From Leptospirales bacterium (GTDB lineage Bacteria; Spirochaetota; Leptospiria; Leptospirales; Leptonemataceae): DNA of 64,000 bases. The position numbers and the translations under genes were made by a program. Positions 50,290-58,261 of the stretch are shown here, piece after piece (within the stretch, counting starts at the first letter, position 1; every line of letters begins with the position of its first letter). The DNA is taken from the NCBI GenBank assembly GCA_016788865.1, contig JAEUSB010000007.1, positions 17,973 through 81,972 of the forward strand, written 5' to 3'. Below the pieces are notes generated by a model. That model was not told the origin of the DNA. It was given only the letters and a program-made list of their open reading frames with translations, and ran no database searches.

Positions 50290-51512
50290 ATCCATCTACG
50301 CTGTTCGAACTACCGGATCTGAATCGCGTAACGCTTGTCCCCTATTTTCAACCCATTCTCAAGCTTGACGATCAACGGATTTGCGGTTATGAATCGCTTG
50401 GCCGGATGATCGATCCAGAGGGAAAGGTATCCTCGCTCGGCCCCGTTTTTCACAATCTCGATCAGGAGAATCCACAGCACCGCGAACTCTCCCTGTACAT
50501 GGATTCGTTCTTGCAAAAGGCCGCGCTCAGGGCCATTGCCGCAGATGACGAACTTCAGCTCTTCATGAACATAATGCCACATACACTTTCGCTTCCGGAA
50601 GATGGCAGGCCCAGGGCGACGCGGATTCTTGAGCGGATTAAAGATTCGGGAATTGATCCCACTCGAGTCGTGCTTGAGATCACCGAGGACGAATTCAGCG
50701 GGGAACTAACACAGCTTGTTGCAATCGTGGATGAGTTCAAATCCGCGGGCCTCTTGATTGCTGTGGATGATGCGGGAGCGGGAAAGAGCGACCTGAACCG
50801 AATTGCGCTTATCCGGCCGGACATCATAAAAGTAGATCTACAGCTGTTGCGTCGCAGCCTTCACGACGTTGGTTTTCGACAGATTTTGCAGATGGTTTCG
50901 GCGCTTGCGCATCGACTTGGTTCGTCTCTGTTATTCGAAGGGATTGAGCGCGAAGAAGAATTATTCATGGCATTGCGGATGGGCGCCAGGTATTTGCAGG
51001 GCTTCTTGTTCAGCGAAGCGCGCAAGGAAACGCAGAGCCGAGCGACATTCACCGATTTGCTCAAAAGGGCCATTCGCGAACATAGCACATTCGCCGTGGC
51101 AGAGTTTGTCCAGAGCTTCCAGATCAAAGATACCCTGGTACGCGCGCTTAGAGAGGCAGTAGTCGGACTTGATCTGGTTGAGACGTCAATTGATGAATCG
51201 CTGCAAACAAATCTGGGCCGCTTCCCCGCACACATGAGCAAGGTGGCCATCTTTGATGAGGATGGAAATCAAATTAGCGCGGAGTTCCGAATCGAAAACG
51301 GAAGCTGGAAAAAAGATACAGTCGCTATTTCGCACAATGCCAGCTGGCGGCCATATTTTGTCCAGGCAATGGCACAAAGAACGTATTCTAATCAAGATTG
51401 GTACATGACTGAGCCCCGCTATGACGTGAAGAGCGAGTTTCCCCGCATAGTCGTTTGCCTTGTCTTGAATGCCTCACGCGTCCTGGTAGCGGAAGTAGAT
51501 TGGCTGGGCTGA
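50286..51512 (+). CDS. EAL-domain c-di-GMP phosphodiesterase with C-terminal sensor-like domain
   Basis: A 408-residue soluble protein. The EAL domain (about residues 12-250) keeps the catalytic set: YESLGR (Glu), FMNIMP (Asn), LEITEDE, VDDAGAGKSDL (paired Asp), IIKVDLQLL (Lys), FEGIEREEEL and LQGFLF (Gln). An active phosphodiesterase is therefore likely. The C-terminal 150 residues (FPAHMSKVAIFDEDGNQISA, ASWRPYFVQAM, YMTEPRYDVKSEFPRIVVCL) look like a PAS/Cache-type sensor similar to the YkuI C-terminal domain. It is coupled to the lipoprotein gene upstream and lies 42 bases before the carbamoyltransferase. Confidence 0.9.
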   Translation: MNPSTLFELPDLNRVTLVPYFQPILKLDDQRICGYESLGRMIDPEGKVSSLGPVFHNLDQENPQHRELSLYMDSFLQKAALRAIAADDELQLFMNIMPHTLSLPEDGRPRATRILERIKDSGIDPTRVVLEITEDEFSGELTQLVAIVDEFKSAGLLIAVDDAGAGKSDLNRIALIRPDIIKVDLQLLRRSLHDVGFRQILQMVSALAHRLGSSLLFEGIEREEELFMALRMGARYLQGFLFSEARKETQSRATFTDLLKRAIREHSTFAVAEFVQSFQIKDTLVRALREAVVGLDLVETSIDESLQTNLGRFPAHMSKVAIFDEDGNQISAEFRIENGSWKKDTVAISHNASWRPYFVQAMAQRTYSNQDWYMTEPRYDVKSEFPRIVVCLVLNASRVLVAEVDWLG

Positions 51513-51554
51513 TTGCGCTTTACAGGGGCGGTCTCCGTGGAAGGATGAGTTTGC

Positions 51555-53387
51555 ATGGCTAAGATTCTTGGTATTTCCTGTTTCTATCACGATGCCGCCG
51601 CGGCGTTGCTTGTGGATGGGGAGATCATTGCCGCCGCGCAAGAGGAACGGTTCTCCCGGAAGAAACACGACGCTGGATTCCCGGAAAACGCAATCGCTTA
51701 CGTTCTGAAAGAGGGAAATCTAACAGAAGCGGATATAGATTTCATTGCATTCTATGATAAGCCATTTCTGAAAATGGAACGCCTGCTTGAGTCAATCCTC
51801 GATGCTTCGCCACGGGGATATCAGGTCTGGTTGGCCGCATTGCCCTCCTGGATGGATCATAAGCTCCTGGTCGAGCATACAATTCGCAAACGCCTGCCAA
51901 ATTTGAAAGAAGACAGCAAATTCGTTTTTCCTGAGCACCATGAGTCGCATGCTGCTGCAGCGTTCTATCCTTCCCCCTTTGAGGAAGCTGCGTTTTTGAC
52001 CGTTGACGGCGTGGGAGAATGGACTACAACCTCATGGGGAGTCGGCAAGGGTGCAGAACTCAGTGTCAGACAAGAAATCAAATTTCCGCATTCACTTGGG
52101 ATGCTTTACTCAGCTTTCACTTACTACACAGGTTTCAAAGTTAACTCCGGGGAATACAAGGTTATGGGTCTTGCTCCGTACGGAGAGCCAACCTTCGTTA
52201 AGAAGATCTATGACCATCTGATCGATATCAAGGAAGACGGTTCATTTCGATTGAACATGGACTATTTTGATTATTCGGCCGGCCTCCGGATGACCAATGA
52301 GAAATTCCATAAGCTATTTGGCGGACCTCCTCGCAAGGCGGAGAGCAAGTTAACACAACGAGAAATGGATCTCGCTCGCTCCGTTCAGGTGGTGATCGAA
52401 GAGTCCATGCTCAAGCTCGGCAAGAGCATTCACAAAACAACGGGCCTGCCATACCTCTGTCTCTCTGGAGGGGTTTCACTGAATTGCGTGGCCAATGGGA
52501 TTTTGCTCCGCGAAGGGCCGTTCAAGGACATCTGGATTCAACCGGCTGCAGGGGATGCGGGTTCAGCACTCGGCGCTACACTGATTGCCTGGCACAAGGT
52601 CCTGGGGAAGCCCAGGGACGTGAGCAAGGCCAAGCATTTGCAAAAGGGATCCTATCTTGGTCCGCGTTACAAACCTGACGAAATTCAAACCTATCTTGAT
52701 TCCGTCAAAGCTCCATACCAGAAGATGTCAGACACAATGGCTGCGGCGCGATTGGCGGCAAAGCATATTGCAGAAGAGAAGGTTGTGGGCTGGTTCATGG
52801 GTCGTATGGAATTTGGGCCCAGGGCGCTTGGAGCCCGTAGCATTGTTGGAGATCCTCGCAGCGCAAACATGCAGTCCACAATGAACCTGAAAATCAAATT
52901 CAGGGAATCGTTCCGCCCATTCGCACCGAGCGTGCTGCGGGAAGATGTTTCTGAATACTTCGAGCACAATGGCGACTCGGACTACATGCTCATTGTAGCT
53001 CCGGTTAAGAAGCATCTTCGTCGTCAAATGACTGCGGAGGAAGACAAACTGTTTGGAATAGAAAAGCTGAACGTTAAACGGTCAGAACTGCCCGCAATTA
53101 CGCATGTAGATTATTCCGCTCGCATCCAGACGGTTTCCCGCGAGAACCATCCCGAATATCATGAATTGATTTCTGAGTTCAAGCGGCTCACCGGTTGGGG
53201 AGTCATTATCAATACGTCGTTTAATGTGCGCGGGGAGCCTATCGTCCTTTCACCAGAGCAAGCATATCTTTGCTTCATGCGAACCAACATGGACGTGCTC
53301 GTACTTGAGAACTATGTTCTGGAGAAGAAGGACCAGCCAGCCCTTAAAGGGGACACAGACTGGCAAAAAGAGTTTGAGCTGGATTAG
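51555..53387 (+). CDS. NodU/SxtI-type O-carbamoyltransferase
   Basis: A 610-residue carbamoyltransferase that moves a carbamoyl group from carbamoyl phosphate, through carbamoyl-AMP, to a hydroxyl. The N-terminal ASKHA-like domain has CFYHDAAAALLVDGEIIAAA, EERFSRKKHDAGFP, HHESHAAAAFYPSPFEEAAF and VDGVGEW; the middle has YLCLSGGVSLNCVANG; the C-terminal part has FMGRMEFGPRALGARSIVGD and INTSFNVRGEPIV. The length matches SxtI (about 610). It is followed without gap by an SxtJ-like and an SxtK-like gene, the same order as in cyanobacterial saxitoxin clusters. The acceptor is unknown; a glycan or lipid is as likely as a small molecule. Confidence 0.93.
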   Translation: MAKILGISCFYHDAAAALLVDGEIIAAAQEERFSRKKHDAGFPENAIAYVLKEGNLTEADIDFIAFYDKPFLKMERLLESILDASPRGYQVWLAALPSWMDHKLLVEHTIRKRLPNLKEDSKFVFPEHHESHAAAAFYPSPFEEAAFLTVDGVGEWTTTSWGVGKGAELSVRQEIKFPHSLGMLYSAFTYYTGFKVNSGEYKVMGLAPYGEPTFVKKIYDHLIDIKEDGSFRLNMDYFDYSAGLRMTNEKFHKLFGGPPRKAESKLTQREMDLARSVQVVIEESMLKLGKSIHKTTGLPYLCLSGGVSLNCVANGILLREGPFKDIWIQPAAGDAGSALGATLIAWHKVLGKPRDVSKAKHLQKGSYLGPRYKPDEIQTYLDSVKAPYQKMSDTMAAARLAAKHIAEEKVVGWFMGRMEFGPRALGARSIVGDPRSANMQSTMNLKIKFRESFRPFAPSVLREDVSEYFEHNGDSDYMLIVAPVKKHLRRQMTAEEDKLFGIEKLNVKRSELPAITHVDYSARIQTVSRENHPEYHELISEFKRLTGWGVIINTSFNVRGEPIVLSPEQAYLCFMRTNMDVLVLENYVLEKKDQPALKGDTDWQKEFELD

Positions 53388-53960
53388 ATGAAAAACACTC
53401 GAAAGTTTTACACCAAGTTATTTGTACTCTTCGTGATCCTGTCTATTGTGCAGTGGAAGTTTGATATTGCCTGGCCCCTTTCAAAACCGTTGCACTGGGC
53501 AGCCTTGATTTCTTTGATCCTTGCCATTGCGTATCCCGTTGGACGTCCTTTGCACTGGCTCTGGGAAAAGTATTGCGGAATCACCACTCAAGCCATGCGC
53601 TTCTTCATGGGCACCGGTCTTGTACTTGGAGGAATCGCGCTCTATCGATGGCACTTCATTTCCCAAGCAGAATGGATGAACTGGAGTATCGCCGGCGGCG
53701 TTGCTTTCCTGGTCGGTCTCATTCCACCGGTCGCGGCCATTGTCTACAAAGGATGGATGGCTGTTGCCCATCTGATTCAGATGGTTGTGTCGCGTGTGAT
53801 ACTGACAACCATTTACATAATTGCCGTCATTCCCGTTGGGCTCGTTGCAAAGATTACGGGCAAGCGCTTCCTTGAAAAAGACCTTGACCCTCAGGCAACT
53901 ACCTACTGGATAACAAAGGAAGAGCCGAGCGATCTAAAGCGCTATCATAGACATTTTTGA
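53388..53960 (+). CDS. SxtJ-like membrane protein
   Basis: A 190-residue protein with four or five hydrophobic helices: FVLFVILSIVQWKFDIAW, WAALISLILAIAYPVGRPLH, FFMGTGLVLGGIALYRW and a last one around TTIYIIAVIPVGLVAKITGK. The ATG follows the carbamoyltransferase stop directly. The C-terminus (PQATTYWITKEEPSDLKRYH) has the YW...K pattern I associate with SxtJ proteins, which are of unknown function and always seen beside SxtI-type enzymes. The N-terminal half is longer than in SxtJ (about 145 residues). A scaffold for the enzyme at the membrane is plausible. Confidence 0.8.
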   Translation: MKNTRKFYTKLFVLFVILSIVQWKFDIAWPLSKPLHWAALISLILAIAYPVGRPLHWLWEKYCGITTQAMRFFMGTGLVLGGIALYRWHFISQAEWMNWSIAGGVAFLVGLIPPVAAIVYKGWMAVAHLIQMVVSRVILTTIYIIAVIPVGLVAKITGKRFLEKDLDPQATTYWITKEEPSDLKRYHRHF

Positions 53961-53969
53961 GGCCAGACA

Positions 53970-54122
53970 ATGAGTATTTTAAAAGAATTCTTCGAGTTTC
54001 TGAAAGTTCGTAAGAAGTTCTGGCTGATGCCAATCATGTTCTTCCTCCTTCTGCTCGTCGGGCTTGGTGTGTTTGCGGCAGCCGCAGGCGGACTCTCTCC
54101 GTTCATCTACGCGCTGTTCTAG
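53970..54122 (+). CDS. SxtK/DUF5989-like small membrane protein (50 residues)
   Basis: A very short gene that simple length cut-offs miss. The product reads MSILKEFFEFLKVRKKFWLM at the start, then a hydrophobic helix (PIMFFLLLLVGLGVFAAAAG) and GLSPFIYALF at the end. KEFxEFLxVRKKFWLxP and PFIYxLF are features I recall from SxtK/DUF5989. It starts 9 bases after the SxtJ-like stop and ends the run 4 bases before the convergent aminotransferase gene. Single membrane span, role unknown; it is expected to work with the carbamoyltransferase. Confidence 0.88.
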   Translation: MSILKEFFEFLKVRKKFWLMPIMFFLLLLVGLGVFAAAAGGLSPFIYALF

Positions 54123-54126
54123 GCCG

Positions 54127-55281
54127 TCAGATTGCGTTCAGCGCGTCCGAGGCCACAACAATATCGGCCTCGGAATTCGTATAATGGGGCGCTATGCGAA
54201 CAAACCCGGCGCGAGGGGCCACGACAATGCCCTGCGCTGCAAGTTTCCGCCCAACTTCATCCGCTTGCAATGCCCCACCAGGAACCAGTGAAATGATTCC
54301 GGATTGATTCTCTGCGGCAAAGATCAACGGGCTGTACTTCGATTGATCCAAACGCGACAAAAACAGATCTCTGAGCTTGCGCCCAACTTCTTGAATTCGT
54401 TTTATACCAAATTCGTTTGCCGACTTCATGCTCGCAGCAAGCGCTGCCGTCCCGACGAAGTCATGGGTACTGTATTCAAACTTTCTGGCGTCTGTATGGG
54501 GATTCCAGGTGTGATTCAAATAGTCCATTCCCTGAACCATCAAGTCCGCCCCGGCAAATACGATCTTTATTCTTTCACGAAACCCAGGCGCAGTGTACAT
54601 CAGGCCGGTTCCCACCGGGCCCATGAGCCATTTCCAACCGGAAGCGGCGAGTGCCGCAATGTTCATTTGCTCGGGAATGATTTCAAGCGCGCCCAAACTT
54701 TGTGCGCAATCCACAATGAGATCAATATTCCTTGCCTTGCAAAAGTCACCGACTCGTTTTAACTCGAAAGCAAATCCGCTGGTGAACTGAACATGGCTCA
54801 ATGCAACAATGCGGGTCCGATCCGTTACCTTTGATTCGATATCCTCAAAGCGAAAGCCACCCGGACCTGCGAGAGATCCCCCGCACAATTCACCATGCGA
54901 ACGGTTTTGAATCAATACGAGCCTGGCGCCGCGCCCTTCCTGTATCTTCCAGGGATAGTGATTGGCCGGATACTCGTGGACGTAGCTTAGAATCTCATCT
55001 CCGGGTTGCAGCGGATAGCCTGATGCCAGGAGGCTCAGGCCTTCCGAAGTATTTCGAACATAGCTGACGTTATCCGGCGTTGTGCCCAGTAGAGTTGCGC
55101 CCTGGGTTTTGAAGTGGTTCAGGGGCTCCACCCAGTCCTGGAACATGAGCGATCCCTTCTCCGCCTGCAAACGTATCTGCGTACTCGCGGCCTCGGCCGC
55201 GGCCGGAAGCATCCTGCTGACGCCGCAATGATTCAGAAATATGGACATGCCCCTGTTTTCCAAAACCCGCAGCTTCGTCAT
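54127..55281 (-). CDS. Aminotransferase class V (cysteine desulfurase-like)
   Basis: A 384-residue PLP enzyme. Conserved parts are FLNHCGVSRMLPAAAEAAS, VRNTSEGLSLLASGYPLQPG, VALSHVQFTSGFAFELKRVG, DLIVDCAQSLGALEIIP (PLP-ring Asp) and AASGWKWLMGPVGTGLMY (Schiff-base Lys). Members include cysteine desulfurases, selenocysteine lyases and isopenicillin N epimerase-like proteins. No catalytic Cys loop is clear near the C-terminus, so an epimerase- or lyase-like role is open. I choose ATG 55281; 55248 is also possible. The frame upstream overlaps the divergent M23 gene. Confidence 0.88.
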   Translation of the reverse strand: MTKLRVLENRGMSIFLNHCGVSRMLPAAAEAASTQIRLQAEKGSLMFQDWVEPLNHFKTQGATLLGTTPDNVSYVRNTSEGLSLLASGYPLQPGDEILSYVHEYPANHYPWKIQEGRGARLVLIQNRSHGELCGGSLAGPGGFRFEDIESKVTDRTRIVALSHVQFTSGFAFELKRVGDFCKARNIDLIVDCAQSLGALEIIPEQMNIAALAASGWKWLMGPVGTGLMYTAPGFRERIKIVFAGADLMVQGMDYLNHTWNPHTDARKFEYSTHDFVGTAALAASMKSANEFGIKRIQEVGRKLRDLFLSRLDQSKYSPLIFAAENQSGIISLVPGGALQADEVGRKLAAQGIVVAPRAGFVRIAPHYTNSEADIVVASDALNAI

Positions 55282-55434
55282 TCCAAGATTATGTTCCCAT
55301 TGCATGATTGTATTGCCAGACTGAATCATCCGCATCGGACCAGAGGCAAAAAAGTGCTTGCCCGGGCTGCACATTGCCTGTCCCTGAGGTATAACTGTGC
55401 CGATAAACAAGGGTATTCAGCCGGTATTTCAGAT

Positions 55435-56238
55435 TTGATTAAGCGAAACTTCAAAATTACATCGTTTCTGGTTCTAACACTGGCCCTCGGTCCTTCGCTT
55501 AGCGCCGAGACTATGTCCGTGGCCGTTGACAATGAGTACGTTCAGTCGTTTCGCGGAATGACAGGTCGCTGGCTTGTCCCGGGAAAGGATTCAATTCAGT
55601 ATCTGGCAAACGTTTCCGGGGTCACTCCGGCAGACATTCTCAAAGCCAATGGTGGGAAATTCAGCGCCAACTCGCACGTTTTCGTTCCATACTCAGACGC
55701 AATCCTAAAGAAGCTACTAGCAGAAGGCAAAGGCCGTCGGATTCAATCCGTTGAGCACAGCAGGCTTCTCTGGCCAGTAGAAACCCCCGCCTACACCTCT
55801 CGTTATGGAGTTCGTGGCGGAGAAAATCATCCAGGTCTGGACTTTGGTTGTCCGCGCAACACAGTCGTTGTGGCAGCGGATGACGGTGTAGTCGTGAAGG
55901 CAGGATGGTATGGCGGGCTCGGCCTGGCGGTTGCCGTTCAGCACGCAAGCGGCTATGTAACGTGGTATGCACACAATACCTCGGTGATGGTTCCGGAAGG
56001 GGAACGTATCATCCGCGGACAAATCCTGGCCTATTCTGGTTCTACCGGTCGCTCAACCGGCCCGCACGTTCACTTTGAAGTGCGCTTCATGGACGTTCAC
56101 ATGGATCCGGAAGACTTTCTGCAGTTCGGCTATGTCCGGCCAGGACTGGTTGTTCGCGAAGGACCAGAAGAAGTCATTTCACAAAACATTGGCCTTGACA
56201 GTGTTGTTTTAACCGGACAGAGACCTGCGCAAAATTGA
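55435..56238 (+). CDS. M23 peptidase with LysM-like domain, exported
   Basis: A 267-residue LytM-type metallopeptidase or its inactive relative. From TTG 55435 the signal peptide is ITSFLVLTLALGPSLSAE; the frame is open far upstream but lies over the divergent aminotransferase gene. A LysM-like stretch (YLANVSGVTPADILKANGGK) precedes the M23 domain. Zinc-binding motifs HPGLDFG (HxxxD), YAHNTS and GPHVHFEVR (HxH) are present, so it should cleave peptidoglycan cross-bridges or stems. The stop overlaps the HAD gene's start as TTGA. Confidence 0.88.
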   Translation: MIKRNFKITSFLVLTLALGPSLSAETMSVAVDNEYVQSFRGMTGRWLVPGKDSIQYLANVSGVTPADILKANGGKFSANSHVFVPYSDAILKKLLAEGKGRRIQSVEHSRLLWPVETPAYTSRYGVRGGENHPGLDFGCPRNTVVVAADDGVVVKAGWYGGLGLAVAVQHASGYVTWYAHNTSVMVPEGERIIRGQILAYSGSTGRSTGPHVHFEVRFMDVHMDPEDFLQFGYVRPGLVVREGPEEVISQNIGLDSVVLTGQRPAQN

Positions 56239-57116
56239 CCCTCTCTCCTCTCTGGAATCAAAAACTCAAATCCTCGCTTGAGGAAATGCTAAACGGTCCA
56301 CCTGGACTGGCGTGCTTCGATTTCGACAATACACTAATCCGCGGCGACCTTGGCGAGTCGTGCATGTATTATATACTGACGCAGGGAATGCTTGGCGCTG
56401 ATCTCCCCGAATTCTGGGAACAGGCACACCATCCGCTGATCGAGAGCGAGATCAAGGGGTGGAAACAGCTCTGGCTCGAATACTCTGCACAAGAAAATTC
56501 CACAAGCTACGAACTCCTGGTGAAAGGGCTAGTTGACGCGTACGAAAAAATAGCTAAGGCTGATGGTCTTGAAGCTGCGTACCGCTGGACTAAGATCTTA
56601 TTCTGTGGAATGAGTGAAGCGGAGCTCGTTTCGATTGCAAAGCACGTCTTTGTGGAAAACCAGGAGCCGGGGACAATCCTTCACCTCCCCGGCGGAACTA
56701 CTATCGACAACAGCATTCGCATTCGCAAACCCCTCTTTGAACTGGTCAGCTTGATGATTGAGAAATCCTGGGATGTGCGAATTATCACGGCTTCTCCGGA
56801 ATGCACCATCCGCGATGCTGCCACAAGGTACGGATTGAAGGCCACTTCCGTGCGCGGGATGCGACTGACAGAACGCAATGGCATTCTGATGCCTGAGATC
56901 ATTGAGCCCATGACGTTCGATCAAGGAAAGGTTGCAGCCATTCGAGAGTTCACTTCGGAAGAGATCGGGTTCGCCGCGGGCGATTCGTTTACAGACCTAT
57001 CGATGTTGCGCGAAGCAAAGCACAGGTTGTTGATTGATCGTGGTAATGAAAAGCTGCGTGCCGTGGCTGAAGCGGAACATTTCTGGATTCAGACTGCCGA
57101 AACACTCGACGTTTGA
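56235..57116 (+). CDS. HAD superfamily phosphatase (subfamily IB-like)
   Basis: A 293-residue HAD hydrolase. CFDFDNTLIRGDLG holds the nucleophile Asp and the acid/base Asp, WDVRIITASPECTIRDAATR the Ser/Thr motif II, and IGFAAGDSFTDLSML motif IV. A large helical cap lies between motifs I and II. The pattern is close to SerB-like and phosphorylated lipid or sugar phosphatases. TTG 56235 overlaps the M23 stop, so the two are coupled, suggesting a wall-related job, though this is inference. It ends in a terminator whose stem includes the stop codon. Confidence 0.85.
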   Translation: MTLSPLWNQKLKSSLEEMLNGPPGLACFDFDNTLIRGDLGESCMYYILTQGMLGADLPEFWEQAHHPLIESEIKGWKQLWLEYSAQENSTSYELLVKGLVDAYEKIAKADGLEAAYRWTKILFCGMSEAELVSIAKHVFVENQEPGTILHLPGGTTIDNSIRIRKPLFELVSLMIEKSWDVRIITASPECTIRDAATRYGLKATSVRGMRLTERNGILMPEIIEPMTFDQGKVAAIREFTSEEIGFAAGDSFTDLSMLREAKHRLLIDRGNEKLRAVAEAEHFWIQTAETLDV

Positions 57117-57149
57117 GCGCCCGCAGAAAATCCGCGGGACGCTCTTTTT
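57115..57149 (+). terminator. Intrinsic terminator after the HAD phosphatase gene
   Basis: GAGCGCCCGC (57115-57124) pairs with GCGGG and CGCTC (57134-57138 and 57140-57144) with one bulged A, then TTTTT at 57145-57149. The stem starts within the TGA stop. This ends the M23-HAD transcript and separates it from the convergent Cys-rich gene at 57162. Confidence 0.85.
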
Positions 57150-57161
57150 GAGTTCGATGGA

Positions 57162-57530
57162 TTACTTAATCTTGGCCAGTTCAGCCTGGCAGGCTGGGCT
57201 TGCCTGCGCCGCTTTCTCTTTCAAGCAGGCACGAACACCCTGAGCACCCTTTGCAGCTTCCGCGCAAAGCTTCTTTGCGTCTTCTTTGCAGGCTTTCCGA
57301 AAAGCAGCCCTTTCATCTTTGCGCTCTTCAAGCTTTGCTTTGCATTCAGCCGCGAGGTTTGCCTCATTCTTCTTCAGGCATTCCATTATACGGCCTTCAC
57401 CACGAGGCACGTCCTTGCAGAATTTTTCAATATCGGCCTTGCATGGACCCGGCTTCTCTGGTTTATCTGCGTACAGCGCAACAGTAAAAACTAGTGTCAG
57501 TGCAACTAAGAGCAAATTCTGATTTCTCAT
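57162..57530 (-). CDS. Exported Cys-rich repeat protein
   Basis: A 122-residue protein with a signal peptide (LLLVALTLVFTVALYA). The mature part has regularly spaced Cys in Lys/Glu-rich helices: PCKADIEKFCKDVP, GEGRIMECLKKNEANLAAEC, then CKEDAKKLCAEAAKGAQGV, ACLKEKAAQASPACQAEL. This resembles the Cys-rich GLG1 repeat (Pfam PF00839 type), found in small periplasmic proteins of several bacteria. Two repeats are visible, each with four Cys. Function unknown; disulfide-rich metal-stress or structural proteins are possibilities. Confidence 0.85.
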   Translation of the reverse strand: MRNQNLLLVALTLVFTVALYADKPEKPGPCKADIEKFCKDVPRGEGRIMECLKKNEANLAAECKAKLEERKDERAAFRKACKEDAKKLCAEAAKGAQGVRACLKEKAAQASPACQAELAKIK

Positions 57531-57596
57531 CCAAACACCTCGATTATTGTCTTAATGACTCTATTTTAGACGCCATGAGCCATTTGCAAGTTCATC

Positions 57597-58223
57597 CTAT
57601 TCCGGAATAACAAGCAAACAGGCGCGTACGTAGTCCACGTCGCGTGACGAAACAATGCACTGAATATCCTGGCTGTGAAAGGCCGTTATACAACGCTTTT
57701 GAAATGACTTCCGGGACACATCGGACTTCCAGTTCTGGATCAGTTTTTCCCCGCCCGGTTTCTTTTTCAGCTCATCCGTGGAGTAGAGTGCCAGCAGGTG
57801 CTCGTAAGCACCACTGCACTCTGCCGCCGTGGCCAGGCGGTCCGGCTTGACTTCCGGCTCTGCGGGCTTCTCTGACTTCTCTGGTTTTTCTGACTTTTCC
57901 GTAGATCTTTCGCCGGTATCATTACCGCGTTTGCAATCCCGTGCCGGGTCACTGCTGGTCTGTGCACAGGCAACGTACTCGACCGAATCGTACATGAGGC
58001 AATTGCTGACAGCAGCCTGAATGGCTTCCTCGCTTAATAGGTCAGCCTTCTTGAGCTGCAAGCCGGGAGCCGCCGGATCGTTTGAGGCCGCGAGACCTTC
58101 AATTCGCTTGATGTACATACTTCTGCAGGCGGCCTCGGTTGGTGGGGGCTGCGTAAACAACATCCCCTGGGAAAGCGCAAATACGGCGAGGGCCAGGGTT
58201 CTGCGTATAAATACTTGACTCAC
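57597..58223 (-). CDS. Exported Cys-rich protein with internal duplication and Lys/Glu/Pro linker
   Basis: A 208-residue protein starting at GTG 58223, with signal segment LALAVFALSQGMLF. Two halves have the same pattern: ACRSMYIKRIEGL ... NCLMYDSVEYVACAQTSSD ... DC, and ECSGAYEHLLALY ... RCITAFHSQDIQCIVSSRD ... AC. They are joined by a linker of short repeats such as EKSEKPEKSEKPAEPE. Each half therefore has four Cys with similar spacing. No family recognised. It lies directly upstream of the Cys-rich repeat gene and reads the same way. Confidence 0.78.
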   Translation of the reverse strand: MSQVFIRRTLALAVFALSQGMLFTQPPPTEAACRSMYIKRIEGLAASNDPAAPGLQLKKADLLSEEAIQAAVSNCLMYDSVEYVACAQTSSDPARDCKRGNDTGERSTEKSEKPEKSEKPAEPEVKPDRLATAAECSGAYEHLLALYSTDELKKKPGGEKLIQNWKSDVSRKSFQKRCITAFHSQDIQCIVSSRDVDYVRACLLVIPE

Positions 58224-58261
58224 AGGCAGTATGCACCTTTTGAAATCCCGCGCGGTTCACA

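Noticed and set aside
51555..54122. Saxitoxin biosynthesis cluster
   Set aside because: Only the carbamoyltransferase triad is present; no polyketide synthase-like SxtA, amidinotransferase or tailoring oxygenase genes occur in the window.
55114..55434. Upstream part of the M23 peptidase frame
   Set aside because: It lies opposite the aminotransferase N-terminus, and a good signal peptide begins at TTG 55435.
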